In this document: one piece after another, positions 17,681 to 24,031 of the stretch | Position numbering within the stretch: the stretch's first letter is position 1 | Layout of the letters: every line of letters begins with the position of its first letter | From: SKVR01 sp964453995 | Lineage (GTDB): Bacteria; Bacteroidota; Bacteroidia; Bacteroidales; UBA7960 | Length of the DNA: 33,586 nucleotides | Direction: 5' to 3' | Assembly: GCA_964453995.1 (NCBI GenBank) | Contig: CAYVQC010000048.1 | Coordinates: 1 to 33,586 of the forward strand | Translations under genes and position numbers: made by a program | The notes under the pieces: generated by a model | What the model was told of the DNA's origin: nothing | Database searches by the model: none | Seen by the model: the letters and a program-made list of their open reading frames with translations, nothing else

Positions 17681-18052
17681 ATGGAAGAGAACCAACCGGA
17701 TTTGATTATGGATAAAACGGATAATGTGGCAAGAATATACTATACCATTGGTGAAGTGGCCGCCATGTTCAAAGTAAACACTTCATTGATCCGTTTTTGG
17801 GAGAAGGAGTTTGATATCATCCAGCCCAAAAAGAACAAAAAAGGAAACAGGCTTTTCACCCAAAAAGATGTGGATAATTTTCACCTGATCTTTAACCTGG
17901 TAAAAGAACGGGGGTACACCCTGAAGGGTGCCCGCGAAAAGCTGCGCAAAAATCCGGAAGATACCCTTCGTGAATACGAAATTATAAAGTCGCTCAATAA
18001 AATAGAAGAGTTTCTAAGGGGTGTAAAAAGGCATCTCGATCCCCAATTGTGA
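17681..18052 (+). CDS. MerR-family transcriptional regulator
   Basis: A 123-residue protein with an N-terminal winged-helix DNA-binding domain: YYTIGEVAAMFKVNTSLIRF (residues ~20-39), then WEKEFDIIQPKKNKKGNRLF and TQKDVDNFHLI, followed by a helical segment with GYTLKGAREKL. The WEKEF..I.P form instead of the usual YE..GLL.P is typical of the short MerR proteins found across Bacteroidota. There is no C-terminal effector domain and no metal-binding cysteines, so ligand and regulon are unknown. It stands alone between the divergent CapA-like gene and the convergent glycosyltransferase. Confidence 0.9.
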   Translation: MEENQPDLIMDKTDNVARIYYTIGEVAAMFKVNTSLIRFWEKEFDIIQPKKNKKGNRLFTQKDVDNFHLIFNLVKERGYTLKGAREKLRKNPEDTLREYEIIKSLNKIEEFLRGVKRHLDPQL

Positions 18053-18106
18053 TCCTTAAAGATTCCCCATTGATCCAATTCCTCTCTGTTATTTAATCCT
18101 CTGCCA

Positions 18107-19246
18107 TTAGCCTTTGAATGTAAGGGATCTTTTTTTCCATTTAGCAGGAAAAAAAATGGCCAGTACTATCGTGGTGACCACATAAAAAGGATAGAGAACC
18201 GATAGAAAAGGAAAATGCCTCATCAATTTTCTTTGCTGAAAAAAACCGGCCACAGGCCACAGCAGGAGAAAATCTGCCGCCATTTTGATTCCCCATGCAG
18301 CCAATGTGCTATAGAAAGAGGCCGGCACAAAAATGTTCCATATTACCGAGGCAATGAGCATAAGGCTTGTAAGTGCCGTGATCAGTCCTGTTGCAAGTGT
18401 GAATGCATCGGTAAATCCAGCGGATTTTCCTGCCCAGCGGCTGCGCTGGCTGAAGAATTCTACAATGTTGTATGACGGGGTGGTGGTTACTACAGCGTTT
18501 CGGTCTTTCACAAAAAGGATTCTGCCAGGGAATCTTTTCTTAAAGGCATGCAAAAGAAAAACATCATCGCCCGACAGGTAAGACCGACCGGCTACCTGGT
18601 GGCGAACTTGCTGCCATGTGTCCCTGCGAAAAGCCAGGTTGGCGCCGTTGCACAGTACAGGTTTTCCTGTACCTGCTGCTCCCCCTGTTACTCCCATAAT
18701 GCTCATGAATTCAAGGGTTTGCATTTGATCGAGCCATCCACCTTTTGTCCGGTAGATATTTACTGGCCCCATTAAAAAGGCCGCGCCCGATGAAATATAA
18801 TGCTGTACCATGGAAGAAAGCCACTTCCCGCCCATGGTGCAATCGCCGTCGGTAGTGAGGATCAACTCTCCCGAAGCGGATTCGATGGCGCGGTGCAGGG
18901 CAGCTTTTTTCCCGTGGGGATATTTTTCCTGTGCCCTGATGAGCCTGATATTTGGGTGCCGGCAGGCAAATTGTTCCACGATATGAGGAGTTTGGTCATC
19001 AGACGAGTCGTCGCTTACGATCACCTCAAACTGATGGCAGGGGTAATTTTGCCGGGAAAGGCAGGTAAGCAATGTGCCAACTTGTTCTGCTTCATTGCGC
19101 ACAGCCACAACAATGGAAACAAAGAGGTGGGAAACACCTGTGGTGACGGGATGTTTTGTTTTCAGCCAACCATAAGTAAAATACAGGATAAACAGGGCAT
19201 AAACTATTATGACCCCCGAAAGCAAATATGGTATTGCTTCAGTCAT
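18107..19246 (-). CDS. Membrane glycosyltransferase, family 2
   Basis: A processive-type GT-A glycosyltransferase of 379 residues: an N-terminal membrane helix (7-27), a cytosolic catalytic domain, and two or three helices after residue 280. The catalytic signatures are VSDDSSDDQ (78-86), the metal-binding DGD (133-135), GDD (226-228) and QRSRW (267-271), the Q(R/Q)xRW motif of polymerising or lipid-directed enzymes. The sugar donor and acceptor cannot be read from sequence. Its start overlaps the end of the flippase-like gene by 8 bp, so the two are translationally coupled and probably act on the same lipid-linked glycan or glycolipid. Confidence 0.9.
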   Translation of the reverse strand: MTEAIPYLLSGVIIVYALFILYFTYGWLKTKHPVTTGVSHLFVSIVVAVRNEAEQVGTLLTCLSRQNYPCHQFEVIVSDDSSDDQTPHIVEQFACRHPNIRLIRAQEKYPHGKKAALHRAIESASGELILTTDGDCTMGGKWLSSMVQHYISSGAAFLMGPVNIYRTKGGWLDQMQTLEFMSIMGVTGGAAGTGKPVLCNGANLAFRRDTWQQVRHQVAGRSYLSGDDVFLLHAFKKRFPGRILFVKDRNAVVTTTPSYNIVEFFSQRSRWAGKSAGFTDAFTLATGLITALTSLMLIASVIWNIFVPASFYSTLAAWGIKMAADFLLLWPVAGFFQQRKLMRHFPFLSVLYPFYVVTTIVLAIFFPAKWKKRSLTFKG

Positions 19247-20291
19247 TGCGTATTATGGTGGTTTTGCATTCAGCGGTAATGCTGAGCAATCCGCCTGCGA
19301 TGGCTGGCAATGCCAGGTTGATCAACCATAATGTAGTACTTGCTGCCATTACAGCCACCTCACCAAAGGGTTGATTTGTATGCGCAAACCATGTTCCAAA
19401 GACCAATGCTGCTATTGGTCCGCGCACCCCCAGTTCCCAGATGGCTGAAAGAGGGATAAGTGTCATTACCAGCCAGGTTATGGCTATCAGCTGAAATGCT
19501 ATGGAAAATGAGATCTGGAGCCCAAATATTTGCAGCAAAAGATAAAACTGAGTGGTAAAAACCATGTATCTCCCAAGGCTGAGCGCCAGTATGATAGTGA
19601 TATCACTGAGGTTGAGCCGGCCCAGTGGGGCAAGCCAGGAGGAAAACCGGTTTCGGAGGTTGGAGGGACTGAGAAACTTACTCCTTTTGAGATGTGGTAT
19701 GGCAAATACCAACAATCCGGCAACAACAGCAAAGGACCACGCCAGGTGCAACCAACCCGGCGAAAGATTGCCAAGGGGAGAAACGGCGTACCTGTTTTCT
19801 GCTGTCAGCAATGGAAGTTGCATCAGGATGGCAATGGTACCTGCCAGTAGTGTGATGAAAAGCTGGCTGAGGCTACCTGCACTGTTGAGCAGGATGCCGC
19901 CAATGCGATGCCGGGGCTGCAGGAACAAAAGCCGGCCAGCAAACTCACCGGTACGCTTGGGGGTGATCATTCCCAGGCTGATGCCATAAAGAATGGAAAG
20001 GAAAGATTGCTGCCAGCACAGGGGTTGGATTTTGGCGCTGAGCAGTTTCCACTTGGCCGATTCCAGGGTCCAGTTGAGACCCATCAACATTACAACAGCA
20101 AGTATGAGCCAATAAAAAGACGGGGTAAGAGCCAGGGCATCTTGCCATTGTTGCAGGCGGTGTCCCGGTATCTGCACTATCAGTAGCCCGGTATACACAA
20201 GGGCTGTTAAAGCAATGACCACCCGGAGGACAGGGAGAAAATTTTTATGTACATTTGCGCCAATTGCCGCAGTGTAACTAATAAGACGCAT
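19239..20291 (-). CDS. Flippase-like integral membrane protein (LPG_synthase_TM family)
   Basis: About 350 residues from ATG 20291 with eight or so membrane helices. SLGMITPKRTGEFAGRL and ELGVRGPIAALVFG are hallmarks of the UPF0104/PF03706 family, related to the membrane part of lysyl-phosphatidylglycerol synthase. Members are thought to move or modify lipid-linked intermediates; without the cytosolic aminoacyl-transfer domain an MprF role is unlikely. The frame stays open to 20639, but the extra N-terminus would run antisense through ruvC and lacks membrane character, so it is rejected. The gene leads the two-gene unit with the glycosyltransferase. Confidence 0.82.
   Translation of the reverse strand: MRLISYTAAIGANVHKNFLPVLRVVIALTALVYTGLLIVQIPGHRLQQWQDALALTPSFYWLILAVVMLMGLNWTLESAKWKLLSAKIQPLCWQQSFLSILYGISLGMITPKRTGEFAGRLLFLQPRHRIGGILLNSAGSLSQLFITLLAGTIAILMQLPLLTAENRYAVSPLGNLSPGWLHLAWSFAVVAGLLVFAIPHLKRSKFLSPSNLRNRFSSWLAPLGRLNLSDITIILALSLGRYMVFTTQFYLLLQIFGLQISFSIAFQLIAITWLVMTLIPLSAIWELGVRGPIAALVFGTWFAHTNQPFGEVAVMAASTTLWLINLALPAIAGGLLSITAECKTTIIRND
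20250..20257 (+). promoter_or_regulatory. -7 promoter box for ruvC
   Basis: TACATTTG is a perfect TAnnTTTG. Transcription would start near 20264 and reach the GTG at 20304 after about 40 nt. The box lies inside the 5' end of the oppositely oriented flippase-like gene, and it supports starting ruvC at 20304 rather than at the in-frame ATG 20247. Confidence 0.55.
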
Positions 20292-20303
20292 AATCCAAAA
20301 AAC

Positions 20304-20858
20304 GTGACAGAAAAAATCATATTGGGTGTTGACCCAGGAACCAGCAATATGGGGCTGGGTGTAATCGGGGTCAAAGGTAGCAAAATTGAAATTATTGCCA
20401 TGGATGTTCTTAAGCTGGAAAAGCTCAAGGATCATCACCTGAAACTGCGAAGGATATTCGAAACCACCTTGCGCACCATCGACCATTTTCATCCTGATGA
20501 AATGGCCATTGAAAGTCCTTTCTTTGGTAAAAACGTACAATCTATGCTTAAGCTGGGTCGTGCACAGGGAGTTGCCATTGCTGCTGCTTTGTACCGCGAT
20601 ATTCCGGTGTTTGAGTATTCTCCCCGCAGGATCAAACAATCCATTACCGGCAAGGGAAATGCATCAAAAGAGCAGGTGGCGGGTTTGCTGTCAGGAATGT
20701 TGTCTATGAAAACCATCCCGGAAGCCCTTGATATTACCGATGCCCTGGCCGTGGCAGTGTGTCATCATTTTCAGAAAGATGTTTCCACCACAGGGGATTC
20801 TTCCTATACTGGCTGGAAAGCCTTCATCAGTCAGAATCCTGGCCGCATAAAAAAGTAA
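20304..20858 (+). CDS. ruvC: Holliday junction endonuclease RuvC
   Basis: A 184-residue RuvC resolvase that cuts Holliday junctions together with RuvAB. The RNase H-like catalytic acids are in place: D10 in ILGVDPGTSNMG, Glu in MAIESPFFGKN, and the paired Asp in DITDALAVAVCHH near the C-terminus. SMLKLGRAQGV and KQSITGKGNASKEQV are also family features. The GTG at 20304 (VTEKIILGVDPGT) gives the usual length; an upstream ATG at 20247 would add 19 unlikely residues that overlap the predicted promoter. Only 12 bp separate its start from that of the divergent flippase-like gene. No ruvA or ruvB is nearby. Confidence 0.95.
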   Translation: MTEKIILGVDPGTSNMGLGVIGVKGSKIEIIAMDVLKLEKLKDHHLKLRRIFETTLRTIDHFHPDEMAIESPFFGKNVQSMLKLGRAQGVAIAAALYRDIPVFEYSPRRIKQSITGKGNASKEQVAGLLSGMLSMKTIPEALDITDALAVAVCHHFQKDVSTTGDSSYTGWKAFISQNPGRIKK

Positions 20859-20862
20859 TTTG

Positions 20863-21255
20863 CTATATCTTGGAGCCAATTCGTTCGGCAATCATCCTGA
20901 ACTCCTCTTCACTCAGCTTGAGTTTGGGTTTGCTGAAGTCAATATCGTATATTCCATTGATAGGTACCAGGTGAATATGGGCATGGGCAACTTCAAGGCC
21001 AATGACCGCTATTCCTACTTTTTCGCATAGGATACATTTTTTTATGGCTACAGCTACCTTTTTGGCAAAGAGAAACAACTCCTGGTACTGCTGGTCGTCA
21101 ATGTCGAAAATGTAGTCTGTTTCTTTTTTGGGTATTACCAGGGTGTGGCCTTTTGCCAGCGGGTTAATGTCGAGGAAAGCAAGGAAATTGTCGTCTTCAG
21201 CAACTTTATAGGCTGGAATATCTCCGGAAACAATTTTTGAAAATATTGTAGGCAT
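20863..21255 (-). CDS. HIT-family protein (HINT/Fhit-type nucleotide hydrolase)
   Basis: A 130-residue histidine triad protein. N-terminal IFSKIVSGDIPAYKVAEDD and LDINPLAKGHTLVIPK are classic for the HINT branch, and the catalytic triad motif is HAHIHLVP. Such proteins hydrolyse AMP- or phosphoramidate-linked nucleotides; the physiological substrate is unknown. The start ATG 21255 (MPTIFSK) is preferred over the 18-residue upstream extension, which overlaps the terminator region. It follows greA on the same strand, behind greA's terminator. The CxxC zinc pair of some homologues is absent, although KKCILCEKVG retains a CxxC-like pair further on. Confidence 0.92.
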   Translation of the reverse strand: MPTIFSKIVSGDIPAYKVAEDDNFLAFLDINPLAKGHTLVIPKKETDYIFDIDDQQYQELFLFAKKVAVAIKKCILCEKVGIAVIGLEVAHAHIHLVPINGIYDIDFSKPKLKLSEEEFRMIAERIGSKI

Positions 21256-21307
21256 AACAATGACTTTGAGGGTGAAACATATGGTTTTCTTCCCTGTAAA
21301 AATAACC

Positions 21308-21344
21308 AAAAAAAGCCGGTGTTCTAAACGACCGGCTTTTTTTT
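21308..21344 (-). terminator. Intrinsic terminator after greA
   Basis: AAAAAGCCGGT (to 21320) pairs with ACCGGCTTTTT (from 21331) around a 10-nt loop, and each strand reads a run of T after the stem. It lies 20 nt behind the greA stop codon and would also work on the plus strand. Confidence 0.9.
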
Positions 21345-21363
21345 CTTATATGATGGTAAGCAT

Positions 21364-21837
21364 CTACCTGCCTACATCCAGGATTTCAAAAGTGAGCAAC
21401 CCTGCCGGTACCTGTATGTCCACTTTCTCCCCGGTTTGCTTGCCCAGCAGTCCTTTGGCAATAGGACTGGCCACAGAGATCTTCCCTGATTTGATATCAG
21501 CCTCATTTTCCGGAACAAGGGTATAAGTCATAGATGCATTATTTTTCAGATTCTTCAACTTCACCCGTGAGAGGATTGAGATTTTCGAATCATCGAGTTG
21601 AGATTCGTCAATAACCCGGGCATTGCTAAGGGTGTTTTCCAACTTGGAGATTTTAAGCTCAAGCATTCCCTGTGCATTTTTTGCTGCATCATATTCTGCA
21701 TTTTCAGAAAGATCACCTTTCTCTCTGGCTTCGGCGATTTGCTGCGATATAGCAGGTCTTTCAACGGATTTGAGATGCTCCAGTTCTTCTTTGAGTTTTT
21801 CCAGGCCTTCTTTGGTGAAATACTTAACCTCGTTCAT
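21364..21837 (-). CDS. greA: Transcription elongation factor GreA
   Basis: A 157-residue Gre factor that enters the RNA polymerase secondary channel and stimulates cleavage of backtracked transcripts. The N-terminal coiled coil carries the tip motif REKGDLSENAEYDAAKNAQ with the catalytic acidic residues (D and E of DLSENAEY). The C-terminal FKBP-like domain shows YTLVPENEAD, SGKISVASPIAKGLLGK and FEILDV. The start at ATG 21837 (MNEVKYFTKEG) gives the normal length; the frame extends 15 codons further without support. A ~570-bp upstream region contains a possible promoter and hairpins (see 21955-22148). Confidence 0.96.
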   Translation of the reverse strand: MNEVKYFTKEGLEKLKEELEHLKSVERPAISQQIAEAREKGDLSENAEYDAAKNAQGMLELKISKLENTLSNARVIDESQLDDSKISILSRVKLKNLKNNASMTYTLVPENEADIKSGKISVASPIAKGLLGKQTGEKVDIQVPAGLLTFEILDVGR

Positions 21838-21954
21838 GACTGTATGTATTACTGTTTGACAATGTCCCTGCACATATTTCATTGCTGAAACTGATGCTAC
21901 ATGTGAGAAGGGACTAAAAATCTTTAGGATTAAATGTGGTTGATTGTTTTCTTT

Positions 21955-22148
21955 GTAAAAAGCCCCGAATCTGGTAGTTTTATTTTGAAGGGGGGCTCAA
22001 TGCCGTTGGACCGACAAGAGAATTGTGGTGGTCCGAATAGTGTCTTTGTCTGTTGCAGGGCAAAGTATCTGCTCATCCATTCACAGCAATGCCCCAACAC
22101 ATGGGCATGCAGCGGCTGACGCGGGCCCGATATGTCTGAGCAAAAGTA
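21955..22148 (-). ncRNA. Candidate small RNA or structured greA leader
   Basis: On the minus strand a perfect -7 box TACTTTTG (22148-22141) is followed by several hairpins: ATGCCC/GGGCAT with an 8-nt loop, GGGCA...TGCCC, and GGACC/GGTCC with a 17-nt loop. It ends with AGCCCC (21997-21992) pairing GGGGCT (21966-21961), then TTTTAC, an intrinsic-terminator layout. The transcript would be ~175 nt and stop ~120 nt before greA. No long ORF with protein-like composition is present. It may be an independent sRNA or a leader with a regulated terminator. I do not recognise an Rfam family. Confidence 0.4.
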
Positions 22149-22322
22149 TGTAATGGACAAAGTATTCATTTGTATGTTTGTTGTGATCAAACAAAAAGCA
22201 TAAAAAAAAGAGTTGACAGCCTGAGTATCATAGTAAAACAAACTGGCAACCGCATAATTCTTTTTGTTCCCGGCCCGAAAAAATGCCGGATAAAACCGGG
22301 TTCTTGTACTATAAGGTTTGAT

Positions 22323-22351
22323 TAAAAAAAAACAAACGAATTTCTCGTTTG
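22323..22351 (-). terminator. Intrinsic terminator of the proline-rich membrane protein gene
   Basis: On the minus strand CAAACGA pairs with TCGTTTG around a 5-nt loop (22351-22333), followed by TTTTTTTTT. It lies about 85 nt after the stop codon at 22436. Confidence 0.8.
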
Positions 22352-22435
22352 CATATGCAAATATACGATTTTTTTTACAATAGTAAAAAGTTTGGAAAAT
22401 TATACTCTTCTCTACTGTTGGCAGCTATTGCCTTA

Positions 22436-22999
22436 TCAGGTATATTTTCTGTTAATGATCTCGGAATAGATGATTGCCTTTCGGACATCAAATTCAAAAT
22501 CCTTTCGACCGACGAATCCTTCGTCAAGATCTTCCACAGCAATTTTTGAATCTTCCTCCAGTGTTTTTCGCTCACTCTGCTCGTAGGATCTGATCAGGTC
22601 TTCCAGGGTTTCCATTTTTCCTTCGGCGGCAAACTCATAATTTTCTGTAACTACGTCTGCGCCCTGGTATTTTTCTATTTCCGGATCCGACTGTTCTTCA
22701 TAAAAGGTAGATTGGGGTTCTTCCTCTTTGGTTTTAAACTCCTGCGGGTAAGATGGCTGTGGGGCTCTTTGTGGTTGGGCAGGTCTTTCCTGGGTATCTG
22801 TTTCGGTTCCGAAGAAATCTTCAAGAAGTTCTTCAAAGTCGGATTTCTCTTTTTGTGGTGCAGGGTCAGCCTCGAGGGGTCTGGGCTGCGGCCGGGAGGT
22901 CTGTTGTTGTGGAGGTTTGGTTTGTTTCTTCTTCATGCCTCCCAAAATACTGATCACCAGCCATACGATAGCAAGTATAATATAAATTATGTCTTCCAT
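22436..22999 (-). CDS. Membrane-tethered proline-rich acidic protein of unknown function
   Basis: A 187-residue protein with one N-terminal helix (MEDIIYIILAIVWLVISILGG), a Lys-rich cytosolic or periplasmic boundary (MKKKQTK), a long low-complexity region rich in Pro, Gln and Glu (PQQQTSRPQPRP; DFEELLEDFFGTE), and a conserved-looking C-terminal tail FDVRKAIIYSEIINRKY. The tail recalls small Bacteroidota membrane proteins that end in the same ...AIIYSEIL...Y pattern, so it may be the functional peptide with the disordered part as a linker. It is read after the small lipoprotein gene, 36 bp apart. No enzymatic domain is seen. Confidence 0.75.
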   Translation of the reverse strand: MEDIIYIILAIVWLVISILGGMKKKQTKPPQQQTSRPQPRPLEADPAPQKEKSDFEELLEDFFGTETDTQERPAQPQRAPQPSYPQEFKTKEEEPQSTFYEEQSDPEIEKYQGADVVTENYEFAAEGKMETLEDLIRSYEQSERKTLEEDSKIAVEDLDEGFVGRKDFEFDVRKAIIYSEIINRKYT

Positions 23000-23035
23000 T
23001 TGCAATAGTATTTATCTGTATTTTCCTGACTATCT

Positions 23036-23335
23036 TTATCTTTTGATGGCATTGATCCATCTTACATAAAACGGGGGTTTGCGCGATTTGTTTAGCCGTT
23101 CACTTTTTCTGCGGGTTTCCTTCATCCTTTTTCGGGTTTCCCTGTTTTGTGTTTTTATGTGCTTTTCTCTCCCTTTCTCCATAGTCTTTTCGCCTTCCAG
23201 GCGTTTCTGTTCTGCGCGTTTTTGCTCTTGACGTTGAGCTTTGGCTGCCTTGTATTTGGGCCCGCATGAACTCAGGGGAGTAAGCAGTATCAATAGAATA
23301 AATGCCAGGTACTTTAGAAATTTAAGCCTTATCAT
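23036..23335 (-). CDS. Small basic lipoprotein
   Basis: A 99-residue protein with a clear lipoprotein signal: basic MIRLKFLKY, hydrophobic LAFILLILLTPL and lipobox LSSC. The mature part is extremely rich in Lys, Arg, Glu and Gln (AKAQRQEQKRAEQKRLEGEK), probably one long charged helix, ending in PPFYVRWINAIKR. Similar short charged lipoproteins are widespread in Bacteroidota without a known role. It probably shares a transcript with the downstream proline-rich membrane protein; a divergent -7 box lies about 55 nt upstream. Confidence 0.75.
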   Translation of the reverse strand: MIRLKFLKYLAFILLILLTPLSSCGPKYKAAKAQRQEQKRAEQKRLEGEKTMEKGREKHIKTQNRETRKRMKETRRKSERLNKSRKPPFYVRWINAIKR

Positions 23336-23387
23336 TCAATTGGATATGTATTGTGATGCTGTTTTCTGAAAGTGATTTAGCAAGCGA

Positions 23388-23395
23388 CAAAGTTA
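23388..23395 (-). promoter_or_regulatory. -7 promoter box for the lipoprotein gene
   Basis: TAACTTTG on the minus strand, a perfect TAnnTTTG. It is the left arm of a 9-bp inverted repeat whose right arm is the promoter box of the divergent Rieske-like gene. Confidence 0.5.
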
Positions 23396-23407
23396 AAAAA
23401 ATCGGTG

Positions 23408-23415
23408 TAACTTTG
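23408..23415 (+). promoter_or_regulatory. -7 promoter box for the Rieske-like gene
   Basis: TAACTTTG, a perfect TAnnTTTG. A start near 23422 lies inside the longest possible ORF, which argues that translation begins at ATG 23437 and not at 23353. Confidence 0.55.
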
Positions 23416-23436
23416 TATATCATCAACGCTATACCT

Positions 23437-23868
23437 ATGGGTTTATTTTCAAGGCATATTCAAAAGGGGATGTACATAATGGTGCTTGTTATGGCACTGG
23501 TGGGTTGCACCTCTGATGAGAAACACCCTGTACCTGTTGTGCCCGTTGAATTTCGGATCAATACGGAGTTTCAGTTTATTGAGCTCAACAGTATTGGTGG
23601 GTGGGTTTATGTGACGGGAGGTTTTGGCGGAATTGTGATTTACCGCTTTTCAGTGGATGAGTTTATGGCTTTCGACAGGGCTTGCCCGGTACATCCCTAT
23701 AATGAAGAGGCCCGTGTGCGTGTAGAAGATCCACCCATTGCATACTGCCCGGTGTGCGATTCGCAGTTCCTGCTCATTGACGGTACCCCATTTTCAGGTC
23801 CGGCCAAATATCCTCTTTTACAATACCATGCCATATACAGGGAACCCTATCTTTCTGTTTCTAATTAG
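23437..23868 (+). CDS. Rieske-like lipoprotein with altered cluster ligands
   Basis: A 143-residue exported protein from ATG 23437: a lipoprotein signal with lipobox LVGC (Cys24), then a beta-rich domain that fits the Rieske [2Fe-2S] fold. Canonical Rieske proteins have CxH and CxxH ligand pairs. Here the two loops read RACPVHP (C83, H86) and AYCPVCDSQF (C104, C107), followed by the usual DGTPFSGPAKYPLLQY end. So the second His is Cys and the first pair is CxxH. Similar CP..H/CPxCxSxF sequences occur in a Bacteroidota family called Rieske-like; cluster or zinc binding is untested. The upstream frame to 23353 precedes the predicted promoter start. It ends right at a hairpin terminator. Confidence 0.75.
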   Translation: MGLFSRHIQKGMYIMVLVMALVGCTSDEKHPVPVVPVEFRINTEFQFIELNSIGGWVYVTGGFGGIVIYRFSVDEFMAFDRACPVHPYNEEARVRVEDPPIAYCPVCDSQFLLIDGTPFSGPAKYPLLQYHAIYREPYLSVSN

Positions 23869-23898
23869 GGCCTGCTAAAAACTTTTTCAGCAAGCCCT
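23867..23898 (+). terminator. Hairpin terminator after the Rieske-like gene
   Basis: AGGGC (23867-23871) pairs with GCCCT (23894-23898), and TGCT with AGCA, plus an A-run facing a T-run within. The stem begins in the stop codon itself. No U-run follows, so termination may be helped by the next hairpin. Confidence 0.55.
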
Positions 23899-23932
23899 GA
23901 TTGTAAGAGGGGCCTTCTTTAGTGAATATATA

Positions 23933-23973
23933 ATACAAAGCCCTGCTTCGAATCATCTGGCAGGGCTTTGTAT
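23933..23973 (-). terminator. Bidirectional hairpin between the Rieske-like gene and ahcY
   Basis: A perfect 14-bp inverted repeat: ATACAAAGCCCTGC (23933-23946) and GCAGGGCTTTGTAT (23960-23973), loop 13 nt. It lies 58 nt behind the ahcY stop codon and between convergent genes, as expected of a shared terminator. Confidence 0.75.
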
Positions 23974-24031
23974 TTAAAGTATTTATAGTCAGGGCAATTG
24001 TTTTGCAAAGGTTCTAATTGCCCGAATCATA

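Larger units (their letters stand above)
21838..22435. other. Long intergenic region upstream of greA
   Basis: About 600 bp without a credible protein gene. It holds the candidate RNA (21955-22148), the terminator of the downstream-reading proline-rich gene (22323-22351) and GC-rich inverted pieces near 22270-22305 (CCCGG...GCCGG...CCGGG). Confidence 0.6.

Noticed and set aside
20292..20639. N-terminal extension of the flippase-like protein by about 116 residues
   Set aside because: It would run antisense through ruvC, which has all its catalytic motifs, and the extension has no membrane or signal character.
21930..22241. A 103-codon minus-strand ORF upstream of greA
   Set aside because: No recognisable domain and an irregular composition; hairpins, a -7 box and a terminator fit a non-coding RNA better.
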